64,000 nt of DNA from Pedobacter psychrotolerans (GTDB taxonomy: Bacteria > Bacteroidota > Bacteroidia > Sphingobacteriales > Sphingobacteriaceae): the NCBI RefSeq assembly GCF_004340665.1, contig NZ_SLWO01000002.1, positions 243,587 to 307,586 on the forward strand. Direction: 5' to 3'. The notes under the pieces are model-generated. The model was not told where the DNA came from. It saw only the letters and a list, made by a program, of their open reading frames with translations, and did no database searches. The stretch's first letter is position 1, and every line of letters begins with the position of its first letter. Of this stretch, positions 1 to 8,871 are shown piece after piece. The translations under genes and the position numbers were made by a program.

Positions 1-451
1 GTGCCCACACCCGTTTTAAATTCTCCTGATTCGGATATTTTTTCTGAATATTAACAATGCTGGATTTCCAGGTAATTAAATCATTCGATTTCAATAATAC
101 CATCGCCCGGTTACTGTCCCAACCTTTTGCCGAAACCATATCAGTTGCCACCATGTAAAAGTGCTTTCCATCCGCACCACGCAAAATATGAGGATCGCGA
201 ACGCCGCCAGTAGAACTGATTTTTTCTGATGAAATAACCGGAAGATTATGATTTAAAGCTTTATAGCGATAACCATCTTCACTAATAGCAAACCGAATAG
301 ATTCTTCCGCTTTATCGTTCCCTGTAAAATAGGCAAACAGATAAGCACTGTTACCAGCCTGCTTTTTGCCTTGTGCCTGTACACCAAAATTTAAAGTAAA
401 TACGGCGAAAAACACGAGTATCACACTGGCTTTTGTCTTATTTTTATTCAT
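1..451 (-). CDS. Secreted glycoside hydrolase family 43-like protein, N-terminal part (cut by window start)
   Basis: The reading frame is open from an ATG at 451 to the window edge, giving about 150 residues. It starts with a signal peptide (MNKNKTKASVILVFFAVF, ending near VQAQG). After the signal comes a five-bladed-propeller-like start (AYLFAYFTGND) and the motif GGVRDPHIL, where the Asp would be the GH43-type catalytic base. The following DGKHFYMVATDM and SNDLITW segments are typical of GH43 blade 1 and 2. Family 43 enzymes remove arabinose or xylose from plant polysaccharides. It is followed after 15 to 31 bases by the BNR_4 protein on the same strand, so they probably form one operon. 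The C-terminal two thirds lie outside the window, so the subfamily cannot be given. Confidence 0.75.
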   Translation of the reverse strand, partial: MNKNKTKASVILVFFAVFTLNFGVQAQGKKQAGNSAYLFAYFTGNDKAEESIRFAISEDGYRYKALNHNLPVISSEKISSTGGVRDPHILRGADGKHFYMVATDMVSAKGWDSNRAMVLLKSNDLITWKSSIVNIQKKYPNQENLKRVWA

Positions 452-466
452 ATCAATTGCGCTTAA

Positions 467-1783
467 TCATTTTTTAGGTTTCCAATTTAATACCTGAACG
501 GCAGTAGGTTGCTCACTTGCTTTTCCTTCGCCATCTATCTGTTTTACATCCTGCAAAAACAAACTTAACACTTTTCTATTTTTCCACAATTCGGTGTCAT
601 AACTAGGTTCCCAATCGCCCACACTTTGTTGGGTTAAATCTGCTATCGTCCAGTTCGACATTTGCAGATCGTTATTCAAAGCGATAGAGGCTTTACTTCC
701 CCTCTCTTTGTCTCTAAAGATCAGGCCCGCAGCATAACGCTTCCCATTTTTCCACACAATAATCTGGGGCCTGGCGATGGGAATTTGCTTGGTTCCGCCC
801 CCACTCAAACTAAATGTGGTTTTTCTGAAATTTAAGTTATGAACTTTCCAATCGTCATCAGTTTTATAAACCAAATGATATTGCGGAATGCTTTCATTTT
901 CATCACGCCAGTAACTTGCAATAAATACTTTGCCATTGGCATCCGCAAACATAGAAGTCTGGTTAATGAGTTCACTTTTTTGAGGTATTTTTAAGGCATA
1001 TTCTGCATTACCCGCATGAATTGGCAGTTGATAACGCTCACCATCAGATTTTTGCCAGGTTAAACCACCATCAGCAGATTTTGCATAACATAAATCATGG
1101 TTGCTGGCTACATCAGGGCTTTCACGCCAAACCCAAGAAATATGGATCACACCCTTTTGATCAATCGCAACCTGCCAATACGCATTTCTTCTGCCCTCGC
1201 CATCAATTAAATTATTCTGGATTCTGCTCCATTTTTGAGTGTTTAACGCATAGCGATTAATCACCAAATTTCCGTTCCCAGATCCTCCATCCCGATAGAG
1301 AAATAATAAATCGCCGTTGGCAAGCTTGTAAAATTCAGGATAACTCACCTTATTTTCCCGCTCAGCCAACATAGATTTTTTCTCACTTAAAATCAGACTA
1401 CCTGCCTTGAGTGCATGTGCATAATTTAAAGCATTATTATGCTGGCTCCAGGCCACATGTAAAATTCCATTTCCATCAACCATAATACTGATGGATTTAT
1501 GTGCATCGGCTGCATCACCTTTATAATTGGTTCTTAAAGTTTCCCAGGTTGGTGAATTCAGCTTCCTTTTGGCGAGCACTAAAAACTGATCAGCATCATA
1601 ATATGCTGTATACTGAATATGCCGAAAACTAACTAAAGCATTTTTCCTAAAAATTACCGTATTAACAGAATTATTAGACCAGCCATTAGTTGCAATGGTA
1701 CTGATATTACGCTGGGCTACACAAGCTAAACTCAGCATACAGCATACCGCAATAATCAGTGTGTTTTTAATCAGTAAATGCAT
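467..1783 (-). CDS. Secreted BNR_4-type beta-propeller protein, probable polysaccharide lyase or glycosidase
   Basis: The protein has about 438 residues. A signal peptide (MHLLIKNTLIIAVCCMLSLA) favours the ATG at 1783. The frame stays open up to a TTG at 1828, with ATGs at 1813 and 1810 as alternative starts. The body has repeated propeller strands: VDGNGILHVAWSQH, IDQKGVIHISWVW, CYAKSADGGLTW and ADANGKVFIASYW, which fit the BNR_4 (PF15892-like) family. Relatives include ulvan lyases (PL24/PL25) and the rhamnose-glucuronate GH145/PL42 enzymes. The conserved His in HVAWSQH is the kind of residue used by those groups. With a GH43 downstream and the HTCS upstream, a role in degrading a uronate-containing polysaccharide is inferred; the substrate cannot be read from the sequence. 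Confidence 0.7.
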   Translation of the reverse strand: MHLLIKNTLIIAVCCMLSLACVAQRNISTIATNGWSNNSVNTVIFRKNALVSFRHIQYTAYYDADQFLVLAKRKLNSPTWETLRTNYKGDAADAHKSISIMVDGNGILHVAWSQHNNALNYAHALKAGSLILSEKKSMLAERENKVSYPEFYKLANGDLLFLYRDGGSGNGNLVINRYALNTQKWSRIQNNLIDGEGRRNAYWQVAIDQKGVIHISWVWRESPDVASNHDLCYAKSADGGLTWQKSDGERYQLPIHAGNAEYALKIPQKSELINQTSMFADANGKVFIASYWRDENESIPQYHLVYKTDDDWKVHNLNFRKTTFSLSGGGTKQIPIARPQIIVWKNGKRYAAGLIFRDKERGSKASIALNNDLQMSNWTIADLTQQSVGDWEPSYDTELWKNRKVLSLFLQDVKQIDGEGKASEQPTAVQVLNWKPKK

Positions 1784-1901
1784 TTGGAAATTAAACTGCT
1801 CGACTTTCATCATTTGGTTAAAGTTCAAAGTACCGATTATTTATGGATTTAAACAGGGGGTTAAATCACACTTTAGGGGGGGCATTTTGATATGTTGTCT
1901 A

Positions 1902-4900
1902 TTATCCTGTAGCATTGATGTTATAATATTTGTTAAAGCTTTTGCGGTGTTTTTTAATAAACTCCGACGGGGTAAGCTTAAAAAGTTTCTGAAACTGCTC
2001 CCTAAAGTATTTCGTATCGTTAATTCCAACCCTGAAAGCTGCTTCGTTAATATTTAGATTGGTATTAATTAATAATTCTGCCGCCTTGCGCAATCTGATA
2101 AAACGAATAAAACTATTAATGGACTGGCCTGATGTTGCCTTGATTTTTTTATAAAGATTAGAATGGCTCATCCCTAAATCCGCGGCCAGTATTTTCACAT
2201 TAAAACTATTTTCCATCAGGTTGTCTTCAATAATGGTAATACACTTCTGCAGAAATCCCTTATCCTCCTGAGAAACTTTATGGGTATCAGATTTCAGGGT
2301 AATTTCATTAAAGAAATAAGATTGTAGATGGGTTCGGTTTTTAATGATTCCATTAATTTTAGCTGTAAAAAGTTCCTTATCAAAAGGCTTGCTGATAAAA
2401 TCATAGGCACCTACTTCAATTCCCTTTAGTTTTATTTCAGCACCAGGATCGGCTGTAAGTAAAATCACCGGAATATGGCTCAAAGCAGAATCCTCTTTTA
2501 TAGCCTTACACAACTCAATCCCATTTAGTCCACCCATATTTACATCAGAAATAACAATATCTGGCAGGTATTCTTTACAACATTTAAATCCCTCCAAACC
2601 ATCTGCAGCAGTGTAAATCCTGAAGTTATCTCTAAAGATCTGCCGAATGTAATCAATGATCTCAGCATTATCATCCACAATTAATATGGTATGGAGATCA
2701 GAAATTAACAATTCCAGGTTACCAATACTTTCATCGTTATTTTTCTCTTCATTTTCCTCCTCCTGTGCAATGAGTTCATTTACATAAGTTAACTCATTTT
2801 GATAAGCCATTCCAACTTGGTCAATACCAGCCTCCCCTATTGGGAGTTCGATTGAAAAGACAGTGCCCAGCCCCGGAGGAGAGATAAAACTGATTTTACC
2901 CCGATGTAACTCTACAAAATTCTTTGCAAGGTAAAGTCCGATGCCAAAACCCATTTTAAGCGATTCATTAGACATCACTTTATAAAATTTATCAAAGAGC
3001 TTTTCACCTACGTGTTCCGGTATTCCCGGACCGCTATCGCTCACCTCAATTTTTATATTACAATTTACCTGCCGGATGCCCAATTTAACAAAACCGCCAT
3101 GGGGGGTAAATTTAAGTGCGTTAGATAATAAATTGAACAACACAATCTCCATTTTATCCTTATCAGCATAAATGTATAGTTCTTCATCTTCACATTCAAA
3201 GGTATATTGGATGTGATGCTGCTGAGCCAGATAATTAAAGCATAAGAAAATCTCTTTAGCAAAACTGTACAAGTTAATCCCAACAATTTTCAAGGTGTCA
3301 TTCTCACTTTCGGTTTTCCTGAAAAGCAAAAGCTGATCAACCAGGCTCAATAACCTTCTGGAATTTCGGTATACCACATTAAGGTTATTTTTTTCTGTGC
3401 CGGCTTCTTTTTGATTTAAAATATCCTTAATTGGGTTTACAATTAACGTGAGTGGCGTTCTAAGCTCATGGGAGATATTGGTAAAGAAATTAAGTTTTTT
3501 CTCATTTAAATCTTTTTCCCGCTCCATTTCTCGGTTTGCACTTTCTATTTCGTTTTTTAGCCTGCGCTGGCGGTTGCGATAGGTTTGAAAGAGATAAAAC
3601 AATGCCGAGCCTATAAGCAGATAAATGGTATAAGCCCACCAGGTACGGTACCAGGATGGTAAAATAACGATAGTAATTACTTTTTCGTTATCAGCCCAAA
3701 CACCTTCAGTATCCGTACTTTTAATGTGCAACTTGTAGGTACCCGCATCTAACCGGGAGTAATATGCAGTGCTTAATTTGTTCACATAGTTCCAGTTCCT
3801 ATCCCAACCTTCCAGGTAATAAGCATAAGAAATCTGATCCTGAAACGAAAATTCGATAGCGGCATAATGAACAGAAATAACCGCCGACTGGTATGGAATA
3901 GATATTTTTTCCAGGTTAACCACCGATGTATGCTGATTGGTAGAATCCTGATCAAGCGAAATATTATTGACTTTAAAATCGGTCAGGATTATTTTTGGAA
4001 TCCGCTTATTCTTTCTGATGCTATCTGGCGAGAAAAGATTGAATCCGCCGATGCCGCCGAACAAAAAATCGCCATTTGATAATTTTAAAGCTGCATTATA
4101 ATTAAATTGGTTGCTCTGTAAACCATCATTGGCAAAGTAATTTTTGAAGGTATTATGCCACGCATCAAACCTGGATAAGCCATTATAAGTACTCGACCAT
4201 AAGTTTCCTGCTTTATCTTTTAAAATGTTTAAAATGGAATTACTCGGCAAGCCATCACGCTCCAGGTAGCGCTTAATGTTCTTAGTTTCCGGATCAAAAA
4301 GCAGTAAGCCACCGCCTTCCGTGCCAATCCAGATCCGATGACCATCAGCCTCTTGGATGGCACGGATAGCAGAATTTATCTTCACATATTCATGTTTTTT
4401 TCCTACAGGATCAATCTTGATGATCTGGCTGTAATTTCCAGCCCATAACCTCCCCTTGCTATCCTGAAAAAGGGTATGAATATCTTTAAGCCGATGATCA
4501 AAAAGTTCAAATTTATCCAGCGCCTTATTGTATCGGTAAAGCGCTCCCCCTTTCGTAGTACCCGCCCAAATATTTTTTTCTTGATCCTGATACAGCTTCC
4601 AGAGACTCTCTTCATCAACCCCTTTAACCGAATTATAACACCGATAATGAATAAAATTACCAGTAGCCTCATCAAACCGATCAATGCCACCACTAAAAGT
4701 TGCCACCCAGATATTGCGATCTGCGTCGTTTAAAATGCTCGTTACAAAATTACTGCTTAAAGCGCCTGGATAACCCGTTTTTGTATAATTGGTGAACGTA
4801 TCTTTTTTCCTGTTCCAAACGCTCAAACCTCCACCATCTGTACCAATCCAGATATTATGGTACTGGTCTTCACTAAAAGAAAGGATAAAATTATTAATTA

Positions 4901-5948
4901 GCGAATTTGGTTTCAACGGATTGCGCCTGATGGTTTTGAACTGGCCTTGCTCCGGATCGATAATGTTTATACCACCACGCAACGTTGCAATCCATTTTCT
5001 CGATTCCCGGTCTTCATAAATCTGTGCGACAGAATTACTGCTCAACAAGCCTTTTTCTTTGCCAGCGGAGAGATAACTAACCGCCTGCTTTTTTAGATCA
5101 TAAACAATAGTACCACCACCGTCAGTAGCTAGCCACAATTTCTGCTGACGATCCAGCATCAGGCGCATTATATTTTCATTTCCAGATAACGCTTTACATT
5201 TTTCAAGCTTTTTATTCAAGGTATGATAAACATAAAGCCCTCTTTCTGTTCCTATCCAAATATCCTCGCCAAGGCCTTTAATGATACTGGTTACCGAACG
5301 GACATCTGTATTGATTAGCCTGATGGTATTGGTTTTCATATCCAGCTGACCCAAACCCGCATCCTTATTAAAAAGCCAGAGATACCGTTGCCCATCTGCA
5401 CAAATGGCCTTTACGCTAAAGTCCTTACTTCCTTTAAAAGAGATTCTTTCTGCCTGTTCACGGTTGTTTTTCAATACGAACAACCCCTTTTCATCTGTTG
5501 CAAGGTAAACCGCATTTTGAGTTACAGTAATGGCGTTAATGGCATAGCTAACCTCTTTTTGCTTTTTATTTTCAAGGTATGGTAACCGATGAAATTTTGA
5601 ATCGGCATAATCATAGTAAGAAACACCTTTTTGAGTGCCTACCCAGATCCGGTTCTTCCCATCGCCATTTAATACCGTGATGTGGTTATTAACTAAATTA
5701 CTTTTATCTCCCCAACCACTCCTGAAAATTTTAAAATGGTAACCATCATACCGATTTAAACCATCATAAGTACCCATCCACATAAAACCAAAATGATCCA
5801 GGTACAGCGAGTTGACTGAATTATTTGATAAACCATTTTCTACACCCAGATATTTGATAGAACCGAAAGGCGTTTGTGCATAACACAATCCAAGATTTAA
5901 GGCCAAAAAGGTAACAAGAAGAAAGAAAACCTTAAGGGGAGTGAGCAT
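1902..5948 (-). CDS. Hybrid two-component system sensor/AraC regulator (HTCS)
   Basis: About 1348 residues, the usual length for a PUL HTCS. The order is: signal peptide (MLTPLKVFFLLVTFLALNLG); about 14 two-component propeller repeats (IWVGTQKG, IWIGTERG, LWLATDGGG, IWIGTDGGG) to about residue 680; a Y_Y_Y domain; one membrane helix near 790; HisKA with NISHELRTPL (His about 827); HATPase_c with GFGIGLYLAK; a receiver with phospho-Asp in VISDVNMGG (about D1135); and a C-terminal AraC HTH. The frame extends to a TTG at 6014, but the ATG at 5948 starts exactly at the signal peptide and a TAnnTTTG box lies at 6012-6019, so 5948 is preferred. It should sense a polysaccharide fragment in the periplasm and activate nearby PUL genes, probably including the two genes after it. 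Confidence 0.95.
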   Translation of the reverse strand: MLTPLKVFFLLVTFLALNLGLCYAQTPFGSIKYLGVENGLSNNSVNSLYLDHFGFMWMGTYDGLNRYDGYHFKIFRSGWGDKSNLVNNHITVLNGDGKNRIWVGTQKGVSYYDYADSKFHRLPYLENKKQKEVSYAINAITVTQNAVYLATDEKGLFVLKNNREQAERISFKGSKDFSVKAICADGQRYLWLFNKDAGLGQLDMKTNTIRLINTDVRSVTSIIKGLGEDIWIGTERGLYVYHTLNKKLEKCKALSGNENIMRLMLDRQQKLWLATDGGGTIVYDLKKQAVSYLSAGKEKGLLSSNSVAQIYEDRESRKWIATLRGGINIIDPEQGQFKTIRRNPLKPNSLINNFILSFSEDQYHNIWIGTDGGGLSVWNRKKDTFTNYTKTGYPGALSSNFVTSILNDADRNIWVATFSGGIDRFDEATGNFIHYRCYNSVKGVDEESLWKLYQDQEKNIWAGTTKGGALYRYNKALDKFELFDHRLKDIHTLFQDSKGRLWAGNYSQIIKIDPVGKKHEYVKINSAIRAIQEADGHRIWIGTEGGGLLLFDPETKNIKRYLERDGLPSNSILNILKDKAGNLWSSTYNGLSRFDAWHNTFKNYFANDGLQSNQFNYNAALKLSNGDFLFGGIGGFNLFSPDSIRKNKRIPKIILTDFKVNNISLDQDSTNQHTSVVNLEKISIPYQSAVISVHYAAIEFSFQDQISYAYYLEGWDRNWNYVNKLSTAYYSRLDAGTYKLHIKSTDTEGVWADNEKVITIVILPSWYRTWWAYTIYLLIGSALFYLFQTYRNRQRRLKNEIESANREMEREKDLNEKKLNFFTNISHELRTPLTLIVNPIKDILNQKEAGTEKNNLNVVYRNSRRLLSLVDQLLLFRKTESENDTLKIVGINLYSFAKEIFLCFNYLAQQHHIQYTFECEDEELYIYADKDKMEIVLFNLLSNALKFTPHGGFVKLGIRQVNCNIKIEVSDSGPGIPEHVGEKLFDKFYKVMSNESLKMGFGIGLYLAKNFVELHRGKISFISPPGLGTVFSIELPIGEAGIDQVGMAYQNELTYVNELIAQEEENEEKNNDESIGNLELLISDLHTILIVDDNAEIIDYIRQIFRDNFRIYTAADGLEGFKCCKEYLPDIVISDVNMGGLNGIELCKAIKEDSALSHIPVILLTADPGAEIKLKGIEVGAYDFISKPFDKELFTAKINGIIKNRTHLQSYFFNEITLKSDTHKVSQEDKGFLQKCITIIEDNLMENSFNVKILAADLGMSHSNLYKKIKATSGQSINSFIRFIRLRKAAELLINTNLNINEAAFRVGINDTKYFREQFQKLFKLTPSEFIKKHRKSFNKYYNINATG

Positions 5949-6011
5949 TGCAAAAACTGATAATATTTGGTCTAAATGAATATATTTCTTTTGCACGTGG
6001 CAGTTTCTGAG

Positions 6012-6019
6012 CAAAGCTA
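6012..6019 (-). promoter_or_regulatory. Candidate Bacteroidota -7 element for the HTCS gene
   Basis: Read on the minus strand the sequence is TAGCTTTG, a perfect match to TAnnTTTG. A -33 TTTG is not found at the usual distance, so this is weak. Its position just upstream of 5948 supports the ATG rather than the TTG start. Confidence 0.3.
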
Positions 6020-6396
6020 GAAACTATCCAGAATAAAATTCCGGTTTAGCAAAACCATAAAATTGATTCAAGCCAATTACTTAATACCAGGTAGACTACT
6101 TTTTTGATAACCCGCTAATCCTGTTTCAGCTCATTAAACCGTTTTTTAGTTTCGCTACCAATTACAATAAACAAATGTATACCTAATTAGGCTAAAACAA
6201 CGATAAATGATCAGCATTAAAATACCAAATAATACCCGGATTTTGATCAAATATGTTCTGATCAGTTATTAACCTTATAGGTTTTAAAAACCTATAAGGT
6301 TTAATATTCTCTTCTAAACTAATTCGTCATCCTGTAAATCAATCACACACATCTAACCCATTAGTCAGATGTGCGTGATATTGATAAGGTTATTAA
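6015..6396. other. Intergenic region between HTCS and the EthD gene
   Basis: No coding frame is seen in these 382 bases. The region holds the HTCS promoter area, a CCTAATTAGG palindrome at 6182-6191 and the long palindrome at 6271-6301. Confidence 0.6.
6271..6301. repeat. Palindromic hairpin, also found at 35119-35148
   Basis: The arm AACCTTATAGGTTTT is followed at once by its reverse complement, giving a 15-bp stem. The same AACCTATAAGGTT unit occurs at 35119-35148. Both copies lie just downstream of a minus-strand gene (EthD here, azoreductase there), so a bidirectional terminator or a dispersed palindromic repeat is likely. Confidence 0.6.
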
Positions 6397-6741
6397 TTAT
6401 GCACCAGCTTTAATGATGGTTTCATTGGTTGCCATTGCAATATAGTTTGCAGTATCAAAAAAATTGGGTTCATCAGGATGAACCTTTGTTAAATAATTTT
6501 CTGAATTGAAGAAAGTGTTGAAATCCTCAAACGAGTCAAACGAGATTTCTACAACAGCATCGTATAAGGGCTTAGGAAAACCTTCAGCCACTATAGGATG
6601 GTTAACTACATACTTTCTAACGTAAAGTTCTGTCTCAGGGATGGAACAGAATAAAGGAGCGTGTTGATTTTTGTGATAATCCACAAATTCTTCAAGGCTC
6701 ATACCGGGTAGTTTTTGTACTAAAAAAGTAAATTTGATCAT
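6397..6741 (-). CDS. EthD-family small protein
   Basis: The 114-residue protein begins MIKFTFLVQKLPGMSLEEF and carries the pattern typical of EthD/dimeric ferredoxin-like barrel proteins: a first beta strand, then FVDYHKNQHAPLF, where the YHxxxHAPL motif is the family hallmark, and later PLYDAVVEISFDSFEDF. Such proteins bind or turn over small hydrophobic or quinone-like molecules; no catalytic assignment is possible. It is divergent from an HxlR regulator, with a near-perfect 38-bp palindrome between them, so HxlR probably represses it. The ATG at 6741 is the natural start. Confidence 0.8.
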   Translation of the reverse strand: MIKFTFLVQKLPGMSLEEFVDYHKNQHAPLFCSIPETELYVRKYVVNHPIVAEGFPKPLYDAVVEISFDSFEDFNTFFNSENYLTKVHPDEPNFFDTANYIAMATNETIIKAGA

Positions 6742-6790
6742 TGTCTATGTCTATTTATAATTTAACACAAAATTATTTCATTACTTACCA

Positions 6791-6828
6791 CATAGCAAGT
6801 ACGCACAAAGTTGTGCGCACTTGCTATG
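6791..6828. promoter_or_regulatory. Long palindromic operator between the EthD and HxlR genes
   Basis: Two 18-base arms surround a two-base centre (AG); the outer half-site is CATAGCAAGT and its complement ACTTGCTATG, with only one mispair in 18. It sits in the shared promoter of two divergent genes, one encoding an HxlR repressor. The half ATAGCAAGTA recurs upstream of the second HxlR gene at 36477-36486. Binding by HxlR is inferred from this layout. Confidence 0.6.
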
Positions 6829-6847
6829 ACAATTGATTGACCAAGCG

Positions 6848-7198
6848 ATGTACCAAAAAAAAATCCCGATTAGAATTGAATGCGGCCTGCACATATTTAA
6901 AGAACTATTAAATGGCAAGTGGAAACTGATGCTGATCTATTATATTTCAGAGCAGATAAAAAGACCAGGAGCACTGCAGAAGAAAATAGCGGTAGACAGG
7001 CGGGTAATGAACAAGCAGTTAGATGAATTGGTAAAATATGGATTTGTAGATAAATTTTCTTTCGACACTAAAATTCCTAAAGTTGAATATCAGCTAACAC
7101 CTTTGGGATTGAGTCTGTTGCCGATAATAAAAGATTTGGAGCAATGGGGAGAAAACAATAAAGCTGTTTTAGAGGCGACGCTTAATGAAAAACCGTGA
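6848..7198 (+). CDS. HxlR-family transcriptional regulator
   Basis: About 116 residues from the ATG at 6848; a TTG at 6833 extends the frame by five residues, but it lies only five bases from the operator. The winged helix is plain: CGLHIFKELLNGKWKLMLIYYI, then KRPGALQKKIAVDRRVMNKQLDELVKYGFV as the recognition part and VEYQLTPLGLSLLPI as the wing. HxlR proteins are small dimeric regulators that respond to reactive electrophiles, quinones or redox state. The usual redox Cys is represented by C near the N-terminus (ECGLH). It is divergent from the EthD gene, which is its likely target. Confidence 0.88.
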   Translation: MYQKKIPIRIECGLHIFKELLNGKWKLMLIYYISEQIKRPGALQKKIAVDRRVMNKQLDELVKYGFVDKFSFDTKIPKVEYQLTPLGLSLLPIIKDLEQWGENNKAVLEATLNEKP

Positions 7199-7514
7199 TA
7201 AAATCATTAGAAGACGGCATAATTTAAGTACATCAGTGAAATACCTTAACGATGAGTATGTGTTAAATTACGTTTCAGCTATCTATATATAACCTCTTAA
7301 AAGTGTTTCTTCATTCTATATAATTTGATTAGATCTCTGTCTGTCCTGCGATGCCCAAACCAATATCATTATCTCACCAGCTCAGTAAAATATCCTTCGT
7401 TTATTGAGTCAGATTTTCCTTTAGCAATAATTGGTATAGATATAAATTTACAGCTATTGCCATTCTGGAGGTTTTTATGGTAATAGATAAACCACTGTCA
7501 ATCGACCTGGTCTA
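7199..7514. other. Intergenic region without a recognised feature
   Basis: These 316 bases lie between two convergent genes (HxlR and the secreted protein). I see no convincing frame or hairpin. Confidence 0.5.
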
Positions 7515-8171
7515 CTAGATTTTTCCGCCCTTCTTCAAACCCGCTAAGATTATAGTCGAATAATTAGTGTCACCTACTATAGGCAAATCTATTGTACAAG
7601 TACTAAAATCCTTACTCCACTTAACTATAGGTTGCCCGGTTTTGTTTAGCGTATTAATAGTAATAGCAACTTTATTCGCAATCGGTCTCCATCCTAAAGC
7701 AACCCCAACGCCTCTTTCAGGATTCAAGAATTCTCCGATAGTAGTTAAAGTTGTCATGCTAAGTTCGTAGCTATTATCTGTTAATTTAACACCATTTGCA
7801 TTCAATGTGATATGCAATTTGCCCTTGATTTTCGAAATTTCTTTAGCACATGCAGCTTTTTGTTCAGCTGTGGTATTTACAGCTGTTTTTTCGGCTGAGT
7901 TTAATATATCAGTGCCATAAACTTTATCAAAATACTTACCTAAGTATGAACTTAAATAAGAAAAAGTTGAAATGTCAAAAGAGCGCTTATCAGACATAAT
8001 CCTGGTAAACATTTCCGATGGGCCATTAATAGTGACGCTTTCTTGTATAACCTTAGCCCTTGACCAATTATATTTTTGTTCAAGTGTTTCTACAATATCG
8101 GCAGTTGTTTGTGCCTTTGTATAAAAAGGGGTGGCTAAGCAAAAAATAGCGCAAAATAAAAAGAGTCTCAT
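7515..8171 (-). CDS. Secreted protein of unknown function
   Basis: The 218-residue protein starts with a clear signal peptide (MRLFLFCAIFCLATPFYTKA, cleaved before QTT). I recognise no domain. The mature part has a helical first half (ADIVETLEQKYNWSRAKVIQ) and a beta-rich second half containing GEFLNPERGVGVALGWRPI and WSKDFSTCTIDLPIVGDTNYS. Two Cys (in AACAKE and FSTCTID) could form a disulfide. It stands alone between two intergenic gaps, so the context says little. The frame and signal peptide make it a real gene, but its function is unknown. Confidence 0.7.
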   Translation of the reverse strand: MRLFLFCAIFCLATPFYTKAQTTADIVETLEQKYNWSRAKVIQESVTINGPSEMFTRIMSDKRSFDISTFSYLSSYLGKYFDKVYGTDILNSAEKTAVNTTAEQKAACAKEISKIKGKLHITLNANGVKLTDNSYELSMTTLTTIGEFLNPERGVGVALGWRPIANKVAITINTLNKTGQPIVKWSKDFSTCTIDLPIVGDTNYSTIILAGLKKGGKI

Positions 8172-8871
8172 TTATTTAATTTTTTAGTAGATGATGATTT
8201 AATAAATAGTGTAGAACCAAAAGAAATTTAGATTTCAATTTAGTTTCATGATACAAATTAATTTAATTTTAGTTCCGGTGGTAAGTTTCAATTATCATTA
8301 ATAAACAATTATTAGTGAATCAAATTTCATTTAAATGCACTCATTTTTTGTTGAAGTTCAAATCAAAACCCGTAGTTAGTTAAATAACAGTTTTTTCGAC
8401 TAATAGTTTTATAATAGCTTAGAAATAAATAGATAGTAGATTGAATCAGCTGAGGAATGATCGATAGAATTCGTTCCCCTGCCTTGCTTTATCTATAAGT
8501 TTGATCATTTAATGGTTTGGATTGAGTTGGCATAAAAAGCTATTATCCTTATTTAAAATATTATAATTTCTTCATTTTGTGAGTCTGATTTCTTATTAAA
8601 CATGAGTTAGGTGTTATCAAAAAACGACCGTTTTTTGATAATTGAATGTTAGTAAAAAACTCGTTCTTGTAGGAATGATATATCCGGCAACACATCGACA
8701 CTGAGCATTTATAAAACCAAGATGTAGGTGAAGCGCAGTTGATGCGCATGTTGCTAACTTCAGAGGCTGAATACTTATCGTTTTTAAATATTAAAATTTC
8801 AGCCTGTAACTTAATTCACATTACTGGTGTCTTATCTTGAGTCGCTTACAATGCTTAACAATTACACATCA
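8172..8871. other. Intergenic region with a repeat copy
   Basis: The region lies between divergent genes. The only structure seen is repeat copy A at 8571-8641. A minus-strand frame of 62 residues here simply runs through that repeat and is not a gene. Confidence 0.5.
8571..8641. repeat. 71-bp direct repeat, copy A (contains a 13-bp-arm palindrome)
   Basis: It aligns without gaps to 10980-11050, differing at about nine of 71 positions. The 3' part is a palindrome with arms TTATCAAAAAACG and CGTTTTTTGATAA around AC (8614-8641). The two copies flank the serine hydrolase gene in the same orientation. Confidence 0.7.

Noticed and set aside
6182..6191. CCTAATTAGG palindrome as another HxlR site
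   Set aside because: It lies far from an HxlR gene and shares only the short CCTAA core, which also occurs in a terminator-like hairpin at 43032, so it may be chance.
8561..8749. Minus-strand frame of 62 residues
   Set aside because: It runs through repeat copy A and its palindrome and has no start context, so it is a chance frame.
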